64,000 bases of DNA, taken from DSVQ01 sp964484765 (GTDB taxonomy: Bacteria; Planctomycetota; Planctomycetia; Planctomycetales; Planctomycetaceae). The notes beneath the pieces were generated by a model. It did not search any database. It saw only the letters and a list, made by a program, of their open reading frames with translations, and was not told the DNA's origin. Each line of letters starts with the position of its first letter. The first letter of the stretch is position 1. The translations under genes were made by a program, and so were the position numbers. Shown piece by piece: positions 1-9,500 of the stretch. The stretch is taken from positions 24,724 to 88,723 of the forward strand of contig CAZAGI010000025.1 of assembly GCA_964484765.1 (NCBI GenBank), read 5' to 3'.

Positions 1-2934
1 GCAACCTACTCCAGCATGGCAGAATCGATCGGACTCGATGATCTCGACCTGCTCGCGGAAGATCAGAATCTTAAGCTTCGCGAACACAACCATGAACGCC
101 GACTGAACGCGATTTTAGGGCCGACATTGGCGTCGCTATCAGCGGAACAACGCCGAACCATGGAGTATGCGGCATTCTTGCCGCCCGACATGACTCCGCT
201 GCCGTGGCTCAAGGAACTGGTGACTTCCGACTTCCCCGAATTGCGGCAACACGATCGCTTGAAAGGCGATCCCTGGGAGAACATTTGCGATTGGCTCGTC
301 CGGCTCGGACTCTTCACTCGGCTGGAAGAGGCGGACACAAACCGACGCATCGTTCGCGTCCATCGCCTGGTTCAGGCGGTCCTGTATCGGGAGTTGCCGC
401 AAGACGAGTTTGACGCTCGTGATCGCCGAATCCGATCACTCATCGAAGCCCGTGAGGCAGCCTTGTCAGAAGCTGCCAACCTGGTGGAATTGCGGTGGGA
501 GGTCGACCCGCTCGACGCGATGGCCAGTTCCTGGGACGAGACCGATGATCCCTGGGCCGCATGGCTGCTCAACTCTGTCGGCGAGCTCTGGCATCAATTG
601 GCGGCCTGGTCGCGAGCAGAGCCGAGATTTCGTCGCGCATTGGTGCTGGCCCAGCAATCCGATGGTTCGACCACGAGCGTGCACGATGTGGCGCGACTCT
701 TGCGCAGGGCGAAACGCCGCGGGACGGAATCGCTGTTCACGGAACTGGCGTTTGCTGGAGTCAGTTCACGCGTTCCGCCTAAACCACAAAGTGTCGCCAA
801 GTGCATGAATAATCTCGCCCTCGTACTCCTGGAACAAGGGCATTACCAACAAGCCGAGCCCCTATTCTGTTCCGCACTGACCCGCGATGAACAAACACTG
901 GGCCCTGATCACCCCCACGTTGCCACTCGGCTTGTCAGCTTGGCATCGCTGCTCAAAGACACAAACCGTATTGAAGAAGCAGAGCAGCACCTGCGAAGGG
1001 CGCTCTCGATTTATGAGCGCCATTTTGGGAAGGATCATCCGCACGTCGCGACCGCTCTCAATAATTTGTCCGACCTGCTTTTGCATGAGAATCGGCTTCA
1101 GGAAGCGGAGCCGCTTATCCGGCGCAATCTCGCGATACTGGAGACACACTACGGACCAGACCACCACAAACTTGCTGCATCGCTGAGCAACCTGGCAGCT
1201 TTCCTGTTGCGATCGAACCGCCTCGATGAGGCAGAAACGGTAATGCGGCGAGTCTTATCGCTCGATGAACAGTTTCATGGTGCGGATCATCCCAATGTCG
1301 CCGGCAGCCTCAATAATCTCGCTCACTTGCTGGTGCGGAATCACCGCTACAAAGAAGCGGAGCCGTTGAGGCGACGGGCGCTGGCCATCGACGAACAAGC
1401 GTATGGGCCGAAGCATCCCGACGTCGCCCGCGATCTCAACAACCTGGGCGAATTGCTGCTGTTGACGCAACGACACGAAGAAGCCGAGCCATTGTTGCGT
1501 CGTGCGGCACAAATCATCGAAGCAGCCCTAGGGACGGATGATCCGCATCTCTCGATTATCTTGAATAACCTGACGTCACTGCTGCAAGCGACGAATCGCG
1601 AAGTCGAAGCAGAGTCGCTATTGCGGCAGATCTTGAAGTCCCATGAGCAGCACTTGCGGCCGGACCATCCCGAAATTGTGAAAGCACTCACCAGTTTGGC
1701 GCGGCTCCTCGAAACAACCAGCCGGCCGCAAGATGCCGAACTCTTGTTGAGAAGAGCCATCGCCCTTGCAGAAAGTTCCAACGCGGTCGCAGAGTCGGAA
1801 CTGACGGCCGTTCGATCATGTCTGGCTTCAGTTCTGGTGACCCTGAATCGCGCCGAAGAGGCACTGCCGATTGCGAAGCAAGTCCTGGCCTCAGATCTCG
1901 CAACGTTTGACGAGCACGACACCTTCATTGCCGGAAATCTGATGGCGCTGGGGCTGGCCTTTCAAGCTTTGCACCGACGCGACGACGCCGAGCAGTTGAT
2001 GCGGCGGTCGCTCGCCATCCACGAGAGATGTTATGGCGAGACAAATCGCGCCGTCGCGCGCGATCGGAACAATCTGGCGCTGTTGCTGATGGAGAAGAAC
2101 CGGCTGGATGAAGCCGAGGCGTTGCTCCGCAGTGCGTTGACCATTATGGAAAATGTCTATTCCAAAGGTGACCCGCAGATTGCACTCGCGCTTAACAGCC
2201 TGGCGATCTTGTTGAGACGGAAGAATGATCTCACAGGGTCCGAAGCACTCCTGCGCCGGGCGCTCACGATTGTCGAACAAAGTCTCGGCCCGGACGACCC
2301 CGAAGTCGCTCGCGAACTTTGTTTTCTCGCACAAGTGCTATGCGCTCGTGGGAGTCAAGCAGAAGCGGTCCCACTTTTTCGGCGGGCTTGGGCCATCTAT
2401 GAGAAAGAAAACTCACCGCTGGATTCCAATCTGAATGAGCTATTAACAAACTTCGCACAGCTCCTTTTAAGAACAAAACAGCTTTCTGAAGCAGAAACGC
2501 TGCTGCGACGACATTTACAACTGTGCGAACGCTCACCCGGACAGCATGATCGAATGATGGTGCAGCTCCTGAACCGGTTGGCGGAACTCCTCATCGCCAC
2601 ACATCGGCAAGACGAAATTGAACCGCTACTGCGGCGGATCGTCGACATTCTGGAGCGCACACCCGGCACATCTGAATCGGATCTTGCCGCCGCGTTCACA
2701 AATCTTGGTCATATGGTTTACTCCACAGGACGTCATGAGGAAGCCGAACCGCTGTTGCGGCGCGCCATGTCTTGTCTTTGTCGGGCGTCTCGAGCAAGCG
2801 GGCGGGCTCATCCGCAAATCAATCAAGTGTTTCAGATCTACTGGAGCTTGCTGGCGCAGCTGCAGATCCCTGAGATGCAACGGGTTGCGACCTTAACGAA
2901 GCTCGGGTTTGACCCGAATTGGCTGCAGGATTAA
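1..2934 (+). CDS. STAND-type NTPase C-terminal part: winged helix plus kinesin-light-chain TPR array (5' end outside window)
   Basis: The reading frame is open from base 1, and the first in-frame ATG (base 16) falls inside what looks like the middle of a protein, so the gene very probably begins upstream. The first ~130 residues after that ATG resemble the winged-helix segment that follows an NB-ARC ATPase domain (leucine-rich helices, an 'AAFLPPD' turn and a C-terminal 'VHRLVQAVLY'). From about residue 265 to 930 there are roughly fifteen ~42-residue TPRs of kinesin-light-chain type, with recurring 'EAEPLLRRAL', 'GPDHPHVA' and 'LNNLA'. NB-ARC/TPR proteins in bacteria are signalling or conflict STAND ATPases in which the TPRs sense a ligand and the missing N-terminus carries the effector. 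The ATPase and effector cannot be seen here, so the effector is unknown. A minus-strand gene starts its 3' end 66 bp downstream. Confidence 0.85.
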   Translation, partial: ATYSSMAESIGLDDLDLLAEDQNLKLREHNHERRLNAILGPTLASLSAEQRRTMEYAAFLPPDMTPLPWLKELVTSDFPELRQHDRLKGDPWENICDWLVRLGLFTRLEEADTNRRIVRVHRLVQAVLYRELPQDEFDARDRRIRSLIEAREAALSEAANLVELRWEVDPLDAMASSWDETDDPWAAWLLNSVGELWHQLAAWSRAEPRFRRALVLAQQSDGSTTSVHDVARLLRRAKRRGTESLFTELAFAGVSSRVPPKPQSVAKCMNNLALVLLEQGHYQQAEPLFCSALTRDEQTLGPDHPHVATRLVSLASLLKDTNRIEEAEQHLRRALSIYERHFGKDHPHVATALNNLSDLLLHENRLQEAEPLIRRNLAILETHYGPDHHKLAASLSNLAAFLLRSNRLDEAETVMRRVLSLDEQFHGADHPNVAGSLNNLAHLLVRNHRYKEAEPLRRRALAIDEQAYGPKHPDVARDLNNLGELLLLTQRHEEAEPLLRRAAQIIEAALGTDDPHLSIILNNLTSLLQATNREVEAESLLRQILKSHEQHLRPDHPEIVKALTSLARLLETTSRPQDAELLLRRAIALAESSNAVAESELTAVRSCLASVLVTLNRAEEALPIAKQVLASDLATFDEHDTFIAGNLMALGLAFQALHRRDDAEQLMRRSLAIHERCYGETNRAVARDRNNLALLLMEKNRLDEAEALLRSALTIMENVYSKGDPQIALALNSLAILLRRKNDLTGSEALLRRALTIVEQSLGPDDPEVARELCFLAQVLCARGSQAEAVPLFRRAWAIYEKENSPLDSNLNELLTNFAQLLLRTKQLSEAETLLRRHLQLCERSPGQHDRMMVQLLNRLAELLIATHRQDEIEPLLRRIVDILERTPGTSESDLAAAFTNLGHMVYSTGRHEEAEPLLRRAMSCLCRASRASGRAHPQINQVFQIYWSLLAQLQIPEMQRVATLTKLGFDPNWLQD

Positions 2935-3000
2935 TGGAGTCGCTAAGGAACCGCTGTGGGCCCCTTCGCCACCACGGCTCGCTTATTCAATGTGTGGACT

Positions 3001-3291
3001 TCAATCCAGCGTCCACACTTCCGCTCCAATGGGAATCGCTTCAACCTCAATGTCTGCAGGGAGACGCAAACAGATTCCTTGTGGAACCTGCGCGTTCGGC
3101 ACGAGGGGCATCGAAACCGGCATGCCAAGTATTTTTGCACGGAGCACGGAGGCCCCCTCGTGTCGCAGTTCGATTGTATCACCGACGTTGAGCTTTAAAT
3201 CATCAGCGATTTGGTCATAGCCTCTGTCGAGGCCGATGACCGTGCCACGATGTGGAACCTTGAATTTGTGACTCACGGTACCTACCAGCAT
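3001..3291 (-). CDS. Small conserved-type protein of unknown function (96 aa)
   Basis: This short frame has a plausible ribosome site (GGAG about 10 bases before ATG), balanced composition and alternating hydrophobic residues predicting mostly beta strands. It has a 'KLNVGDTIELRHEG' turn followed by 'RAKILGMPVSMP', a pattern reminiscent of the beta-barrel domain II of translation GTPases or of other small regulatory barrels. That resemblance is an impression only and no function is assigned. There is no signal peptide or membrane segment. It lies tail-to-tail with the TPR protein and 124 bp upstream, on the same strand, of the DUF1501 gene stop, so it is probably transcribed with it. Confidence 0.65.
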   Translation of the reverse strand: MLVGTVSHKFKVPHRGTVIGLDRGYDQIADDLKLNVGDTIELRHEGASVLRAKILGMPVSMPLVPNAQVPQGICLRLPADIEVEAIPIGAEVWTLD

Positions 3292-3415
3292 GTCCGTTCA
3301 TCTCCGCAATCGATCGAAGCGATGATTTCAGGTGTCATGACTCGTGATGCGCGGCGATTGATACCGCAGACCCTTGCTGGAGAGTGCGCACCTCGCGAGC
3401 CTTGTGACGGACGCT

Positions 3416-4789
3416 CTACACGAGCTCACGTAATGGTAAGTTGCCCGGATCGACGAGGTATTGCGGCACCCCGGACAAATCGAACACGCGGGTGTTCTGG
3501 GCATCAATGCCGGCACACTTGTAGAGCGTGGCAAATACTTCCTGGAAAGTTACCGGTCGATTCTGCGGCTGTTCACCATAGCGGTTGGTGGACCCCACGG
3601 CCTGGCCGGTTCGCATGCCGCCACCAGCCAGTACGGCCGTGTTGGCCTGCGGCCAATGGTCGCGGCTATTGCTGCCGTTAATCTTCGGCGTCCGCCCGAA
3701 TTCTCCCCAGACGACGATGGAGACGTCTCGCTCGAGTCCGCGCTCGTGCAAGTCGGTGACCAGGGCTGCCAACCCTTGATCGAGACGTGGACATTCTTCG
3801 CGGCACTTGGGAAAGTTCATACCATCGGAACCGTGCCAGTCCCAGCGGCTGAAATTCAAGGACACGAAGCGCGCTCCAGCTTCGACCAGCCGTCGGGCAA
3901 GACAGAAGTTTTCGACCATCGGCGGTGCGCCGTCACGCTGGAAGGCTTCGCTACTGGCACCATAGCGGGCAACCACGCGCGGATCTTCCTTCGACAAATC
4001 CAATGCATCCACCAGCCGCGAAGTGGTCAAGATCCCCATGGCTTGTTGCGCGTAGACGTCGAGGCTTTCCATTTGTCCGTGCTGATCGGCGTCACGGCGA
4101 TAGCGATCCAGGGACTGCATCAAACGCGTGCGATCGCGCAGCTTGTCGAGCGTGACCCCTTGCAAGACCATGTTGTCGGGCTTGCTGCGGGCTTCACGAC
4201 CGAGGAGATTGAAAGGGGCGTGAGCCACACCGAGAAAGCCGCCATCCCCCGGTTCGCCCCAGGTGCGGTTCCCCGTCTGGTACATCAAGGCCACGTTGGC
4301 GGGAATCGCCGGCGTGACTTGCCCTTCGGACTTCGAAACCCAGGCCCCGCCGGAAGGCCAACCTCCGGGCGGTTGCCGACTCCCTTTGCGGCGCCCAGTC
4401 ATGCATTGGTAGGCATCATGCGCCCCGTCCGAATCGGCGAGCGAACGGACGAAGACAAATTTATCCATCATCGCTGCCATGCGGGGAAACAGTTCGCTGA
4501 CGAAGATCCCGGGCACATTGGTTTCGATGGCGGCGAATTCGCCGCGGATTTCAGCCGGCGCATCCGGTTTCGGGTCCCACATGTCGAGATGCGGAGGACC
4601 GCCGGGCAGATAGATGTTGATAATGGCCTTGTGGGATCGCGCGGCGTCGGACGTCGACTCCGCCTGCAACGCCTGGGCGAGGGAGAGCCCGCCGAGTGCC
4701 ATGCCTCCGATCGTTAAGAAATCACGACGGGCTACGCGATCGCAGAATCCTCGGTGCGAAACGGGCGGTCGTCCGAGAATCGTCAGCAT
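3416..4789 (-). CDS. DUF1501 domain protein, Tat-exported, sulfatase/alkaline-phosphatase-like fold
   Basis: The 457-residue product begins with a twin-arginine leader (R21-R22-D-F-L followed by a Gly/Ala/Leu-rich core), so it is expected to be exported folded. The body is a full-length DUF1501 protein: 'YLPGGPPHLDMWDPKPDA' near the N-terminus, 'WDWHGSDG' in the middle and 'WGEFGRTPKING' followed by 'RDHWP' near the C-terminus. These are the metal-site-like motifs of this alkaline-phosphatase-superfamily branch. DUF1501 proteins are extremely abundant in Planctomycetes, usually next to a PSCyt/DUF1553 gene. This copy is solitary, whereas a second copy at 24.7 kb has the usual partner. The substrate is unknown. 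A candidate promoter lies at 4879-4907. Confidence 0.93.
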   Translation of the reverse strand: MLTILGRPPVSHRGFCDRVARRDFLTIGGMALGGLSLAQALQAESTSDAARSHKAIINIYLPGGPPHLDMWDPKPDAPAEIRGEFAAIETNVPGIFVSELFPRMAAMMDKFVFVRSLADSDGAHDAYQCMTGRRKGSRQPPGGWPSGGAWVSKSEGQVTPAIPANVALMYQTGNRTWGEPGDGGFLGVAHAPFNLLGREARSKPDNMVLQGVTLDKLRDRTRLMQSLDRYRRDADQHGQMESLDVYAQQAMGILTTSRLVDALDLSKEDPRVVARYGASSEAFQRDGAPPMVENFCLARRLVEAGARFVSLNFSRWDWHGSDGMNFPKCREECPRLDQGLAALVTDLHERGLERDVSIVVWGEFGRTPKINGSNSRDHWPQANTAVLAGGGMRTGQAVGSTNRYGEQPQNRPVTFQEVFATLYKCAGIDAQNTRVFDLSGVPQYLVDPGNLPLRELV

Positions 4790-5123
4790 GTCAGCACACC
4801 TTGCAGATCACGGGAAGAAATGCGTTTGGGAGCAACAGGCACAACTTCGCATGCCACGCACCGAGTCCCATAACAATTCTTTTATGTTATCGGCAGGCCT
4901 TGGTCAAGGCATGACACCCCTTCGATGCCCTAGATCAGCACTCCGATCGAGACCTGGCAGTGCGCGCTTGGATCAGGATGGAATCCAGCTCTCAGATGAG
5001 TCCGTTTTCTGAAAATTCCTGTCGCGTGCGAAGCCCGTTGCGGCAATTCCCAATGTCACCCCGATCGAAGAAACAGCTCTTCGAGGGAATCGGAATCGGT
5101 TTGGTTAACGACAAGGAACTGAC
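4790..5123. other. Divergent intergenic region (334 bp)
   Basis: The region separates the minus-strand DUF1501 gene from the plus-strand MORN/tudor-knot gene and should hold both promoters. I see the minus-strand candidate promoter at 4879-4907 and an AAGGA ribosome site 7 bases before the ATG at 5124. No coding frame or strong repeat is evident. Confidence 0.6.
4879..4907 (-). promoter_or_regulatory. Candidate sigma70-type promoter for the DUF1501 gene
   Basis: On the minus strand TTGACC (4902-4907) is followed after exactly 17 bases by TAAAAG (4879-4884), about 90 bases before the DUF1501 start codon. The match is 5/6 at -35 and 4/6 at -10. Planctomycete promoter consensus is poorly characterised, so this is a candidate only. 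Confidence 0.3.
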
Positions 5124-5948
5124 ATGAAACTTTCTACATTCCGTCGATGTCTGGGTTTGATTCTGTCCGGTGCCGTTTCATTCGGCTCGACAATCCTTGC
5201 CGCGGAGACGCGCGAGATTGACGTCGAGGCGGATTTCCTCTTTCCCAAACGCAAATGCATTGTCGAGTTCAAGGAGGGTATGCCGCAGGGAACCCTCCGC
5301 GCATATGACGATCAGAAACGGCTGATCCTGATCGAGGATTACGTCAACGGTCGTGTCGAGGGAAAACGAGTCTGCTATTATCCCAGCGGGAAAAAATTCA
5401 GCGAAATGTCCTTCATTAATGGCCTTGCAGAGGGCAAGACCACGACCTGGTATGAAGACGGAACGGTCGCTTCCACCGACGACATGGATCGGGGGCTGCC
5501 CAACGGCATGCAAACGCTCTATTACCGCAATGGAAACAAATTCGTCGAAACGCCGCACATCCACGCGGTCACGCATGGAACCTGCCGCCACTACCTTCCG
5601 GATGGCCGCCTCTTCGGTTTGAGCACATTCAAGGACGGCGTCGAAATCAACAAACAGGTCTTCATCGAGCCCAGCGCGCGGGAATACCGCGAGATTCTCG
5701 ACACCAGCAAGTTCTCCGGGTTCCTGAAGGACCATTGGCCCACGAAAAGCGAGGCACCTTCACCGGCGACACGGAAGTCCAGCGAAATTCGCCAGGGCGA
5801 TTCGGTGGAAGTGAAGTGGAAAGACAACTGGTACCCCGCCACGGTGCTCCGCATCGAAAAACGCGGCTACTTCATCCACTATGTCGGGCACAACGACAGC
5901 TGGGACGAGTATGTGTGGAAGGATCGGATTCGCGCTGCGACCAAATAG
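5124..5948 (+). CDS. Secreted YwqK/MORN-repeat protein with C-terminal tudor-knot/chromo-barrel-like domain
   Basis: The 274-residue product starts with a cleavable-type signal peptide (residues 1-27, ending ...STILAAET), so it is predicted to leave the cytoplasm. Residues ~35-185 contain four to five MORN-variant repeats of the YwqK kind: 'GTLRAYDDQKR', 'GRVEGKRVCYYPSGKK', 'GLAEGKTTTWYEDGT', 'GLPNGMQTLYYRNGNK', 'HGTCRHYLPDGR'. The last ~50 residues form a separate small barrel: 'GDSVEVKWKDNWYPATVL', then 'YFIHYVGHNDSWDEYV'. This matches the tudor-knot/MRG chromo-barrel pattern of eukaryotic chromatin proteins, which have a W-Y-A turn and a Y-x-V-H-Y-x-G-x-x-x-x-x-D-E-W/Y-V motif. The ribosome site AAGGA supports the start. 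The molecular role is unknown; a binding scaffold is the cautious inference. Confidence 0.85.
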   Translation: MKLSTFRRCLGLILSGAVSFGSTILAAETREIDVEADFLFPKRKCIVEFKEGMPQGTLRAYDDQKRLILIEDYVNGRVEGKRVCYYPSGKKFSEMSFINGLAEGKTTTWYEDGTVASTDDMDRGLPNGMQTLYYRNGNKFVETPHIHAVTHGTCRHYLPDGRLFGLSTFKDGVEINKQVFIEPSAREYREILDTSKFSGFLKDHWPTKSEAPSPATRKSSEIRQGDSVEVKWKDNWYPATVLRIEKRGYFIHYVGHNDSWDEYVWKDRIRAATK

Positions 5949-6249
5949 CAGCCCCCGTCACTGGGTAGGCGATCCACGGCCCGTCCTATCCGATGGCGCG
6001 TCGTGGATCGCGGCTATTCCACAGCCGAGTGATCCGCAGGATTCGGTGAGATCGAGCATTTCAACCGCTTCTCACGGGATCGTTATCCCCACTGATCCGG
6101 CTCGCGTGATAATATTCACGCAATTACCGCCGTCGATTCTCTTCCGGCTTGTCGAATTCGTGAGAAATGCATCCCAGACTTTGAGGCGGCCGCGGTGAAA
6201 ATCGACAAACTCCAATAGCAGTGGTTGCCGGACGAACGATGGAAAGGTC
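5949..6249 (+). other. Intergenic region upstream of signalling locus A (301 bp)
   Basis: There is no supportable gene. An A/T-rich patch with GATAAT at 6108-6113 could be a -10 element, but no acceptable -35 stands at the right distance. The leader of locus A probably starts here. Confidence 0.4.
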
Positions 6250-6558
6250 GTGCTGATCGTGGATGACTTGCTCCGCCGCTCGCAAATGCTGGAGGCGCTG
6301 GATCGCGTGTGCGACCAGTTCGAGCGCGAATTCCGCACGGATCAGTCCCCGCGGATCGAGGATTTCTTGTTAACGGCGGACCCCGCGCTGCGCGCGAACT
6401 GGCGGCGATGTCTGCTGGAGATTGAACTGGAACTCCGCTGCCAGCGCGGAGACAAATTACAGCTGGACATTTATTTGAGCCGGTTTCCCGACGCCCCTGA
6501 AGCGGTCTTCAGCGCTTTCGCTGCCGTCTGCCCTGCGGTGCTCGAATTGTCCGAATGA
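6250..6558 (+). CDS. Stand-alone kinase-associated N-terminal domain protein (102 aa)
   Basis: A short mostly helical soluble protein starting at GTG, with GGAAAGG immediately upstream (a GTG at 6259 is an alternative start). Residues 17-90 align without gaps to residues 15-88 of the giant kinase encoded at 34133-39439. By my hand count there are 29 identities in 74 positions, including 'VCD.FE', 'QSP.IE.FL', 'LR....LL', 'E.E.R..RG', and 'Y..RFP'. In that kinase the segment sits directly before the catalytic domain, whereas the kinase 16 bp downstream of this gene lacks it and has a zinc ribbon instead. The gene therefore looks like a split-off accessory domain of the kinase system. Its biochemical role is unknown; docking between kinase and sigma factor is an inference from context. 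It is probably co-transcribed with the kinase gene. Confidence 0.8.
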   Translation: MLIVDDLLRRSQMLEALDRVCDQFEREFRTDQSPRIEDFLLTADPALRANWRRCLLEIELELRCQRGDKLQLDIYLSRFPDAPEAVFSAFAAVCPAVLELSE

Positions 6559-6573
6559 GAGAAGAGGTCTCAC

Positions 6574-9500
6574 ATGACGTTTTCACATGTCTGTCCTGAG
6601 TGCCAATCGAAGTTAAAGATCAAAGAAACCCTTCGCGGCAAGACCTTGCGTTGCCCGGCGTGTACCAAGTCCATCACGATTCCGACAGGCGATGCTACGA
6701 ACGGACACGGCGAAGTCCAGGTTTCCGCGAAAACCGAGCCGGAAAAAACGCCGGTTGCCTCAGCCACGCCCGAGCCGCTGGAGTCGCTCGGACGGTTTCG
6801 ACTGCGGGCCATTCTGGGGCGTGGCGGCTTCGGAACCGTCTACCGCGCGTTTGATCCCATTCTCGATCGGGAAGTCGCCCTGAAGGTGCCGCACCTGGGA
6901 CCGCAAGCCATGGCCGCTGCGGAGCAACTGGTGTTGGAAGCCAAGGCGGCGGCGAAGTTGCGGCATCCCAATCTGGTCGCGGTCTATGAAGCCGGCAATG
7001 TCGGCGGGAAGTTGTACGTCGCGACGGAATTCATTGATGGCCGCAACCTGGCCGAACTTTCCGCGAGCGACCGTGCCGATCTGGTGGCTCCGGTGACCTG
7101 GGCGCGCGATTTGGCACTCGGGCTGCAATATGCTCACGATGCCGGCGTGATTCACCGCGACGTCAAACCGCAGAACGTCCTGGTCGATCAGTCGGGGCGC
7201 GCTCAGCTTGCCGATTTTGGCCTCGCACGATTACGACATGCGGAAGGACAAGCGGGGGCCGCGAACGGCAGCGTCGGCACACCGATCTACGCCGCTCCCG
7301 AGCAACTCAATGGTCAACCGGACGCCAACGGTCCAGCCTGCGATCAATATGGGTTGGGTGTGCTCCTCGCGGAGTTGTTAACCGGCCGCGCCCCGTTTTC
7401 CGGTTCGCACGACGAACTCCTCCAGCAGAAGCAGAGCGAACAGCCGCCGTCGTTGCGAGCAACGCGACCGAATCTCGCCCGCGATCTGGAGGCCGTCTGT
7501 CAGAAAGCCATCGCGGCGAACCCGACGGACCGTTACCCGAATTGCTCCGCATTCGCGGCTGATCTCGACCGCTGGCTGAACGGCGAACTGGTGCTGGCAC
7601 GATCGCATTCCCTTTGGGAACGCGCCGTTCATTTCCTGCGTCGCCATCCGGCCGCCACCGGGTGGATGACCGCCGCGGCGTGTCTGCTGGCACTTCTCTT
7701 CGGCGGCGGTACAGCGCTGGCATTAAATCGCGGCACCGTGCGTGCTGCCTCGACGGCCGTGCCATTGGATGTTGACTTGACGCCCGTGACTTTGACGGAA
7801 TCCGCATCCTCCAAGCCGGTCGATGAATCATCGAACCGCATCGCCGAAACCTTGCTCTATGGACGGCTGCTCGATCGAACGCGGCTGGCATATCGGGAAC
7901 CGAATGTCATCGCGGCTGATCGCTGGCTGGAACAGACGCGCTGGGACTTTCGCAACTGGGAATACAATTATCTACGGCGCATCGTGACTGGGGGCTGGAA
8001 GACGTATCGCGATCACGGAGCCCCGATCACCGCCGTCGCGTTTCATCCGGACGGCAAACGATTTGCCGCGGCATCAGGGCATCAGGTCCAGGTTTGGGAA
8101 GTGGCCTCCGGTGAGGTTCTCCAGACACTTGCTTCACCGACGGGACCGTCTCAATTCCACCCCATTACTGCCCTGGCCTACAGCCCCGACGGAAAGATAC
8201 TGGTCACGGCTAAAGGAGTCACTGGCGGTCAACCCACCCCGATGATGATGGGTCTGCCCGCGACAGAACCTGCACCGGCACCACCACCGGCGGCTGATGC
8301 AGCGCCGGCACCAGCCCCGGCTCCTCCCGCGGAAGCACCAGCCCCTCATCCGGGAGAAAACGGGAATGCACCAGCTCCCGCCGGTGTCGCATTAGCGCCG
8401 GTTCCTGTGGGAACACCCACCTTCGCGGTCACGCTGCGTGATTCCGAAACGGGCGATGTTGTCGGCGAATATCTCCATCCGGGTCCGATTGGCGACCTCG
8501 TCTTCAGTCCCGACGGACAGCTCGTCGCGAGTGCCGGGGAAGTTCCGGCTGCCCGCCCCGCGAATGCGCCGCCGAATTCTCCACCGCCGCAACCGACGGG
8601 TGTGATTCGTCTCTGGAAATTCGCCACGCGCGAAACCGTGCGCGAGATTCCCTGTTCAACCGGACCGGTTCGCCGCGTGGCTTTTAATGCCGATGGCAGC
8701 CAGCTCGCCGCAGCGGTTGGACCGGGTGCCTGGGGACAGGTGCTGGTCTGGAACGTGTCTGACGGTCTCTCGACACCTTCGACTCAACCGCCCGATCCCG
8801 GCGCGCAGCCCGGCGTCGACGGCTCCATCCAGCAATTCTTCGGTGGACATGCAACACTCGCCTTCCATCCACAGTTTCCGCAACTTCTCGGCGGGCCGGG
8901 GCGCGATCTCATGACTCTGGAACGGGGCCGACTCCGAGCCAATGGCGTCGCGGGTCTGTTTCGACGCTGGAACATCGGCACCGACGCGCCGGCCATGGAA
9001 GTCCACGGTTTACCGGATTCCGTCCGCGCCATGACGTTCGCGGGAGCCCCGGGGCCGTTCGGTATTCACTCGCTGGCAGTGGCGGGCGGTGACATGCTGC
9101 AACCCTATCTTCCGGGAATCGTTACATTACATGATCCGGAATATGAATACGGGGGGCGTGTGCCGCATCTCGGTCATGCTAGTTCGATCACGTCTGTCGC
9201 TTTCCGTCCCGATGGTAAGCAGTTCGTGACGGGGAGCATGACGGGTGAACTGAAAGTCTGGAGTGCAGAAGTTCATCCCGAGGTCGTGAAGGTCGGCCCG
9301 CATCGACCAGCCACGCGCGTCGCCTTCGGGAAGGATGGACGCTTCGTCGCCGTGGCGGAAGCGAGCCAGTTCTGGACGGAGGACCGCGGGGCGGTGACGA
9401 TGTGGGTCGACGGCAAGCCACACATTCCCGAGGATGCACCGCGCGGCGGAATCAAGCTGTTCGACATCCGTAATCGACAGGAACTCTTATCGTTGACTTC

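Noticed and set aside
3461..4717. 418-codon plus-strand frame opposite the DUF1501 gene
   Set aside because: It lies antisense to a clearly recognised DUF1501 protein; long antisense frames are common in this GC-rich sequence and it shows no domain.
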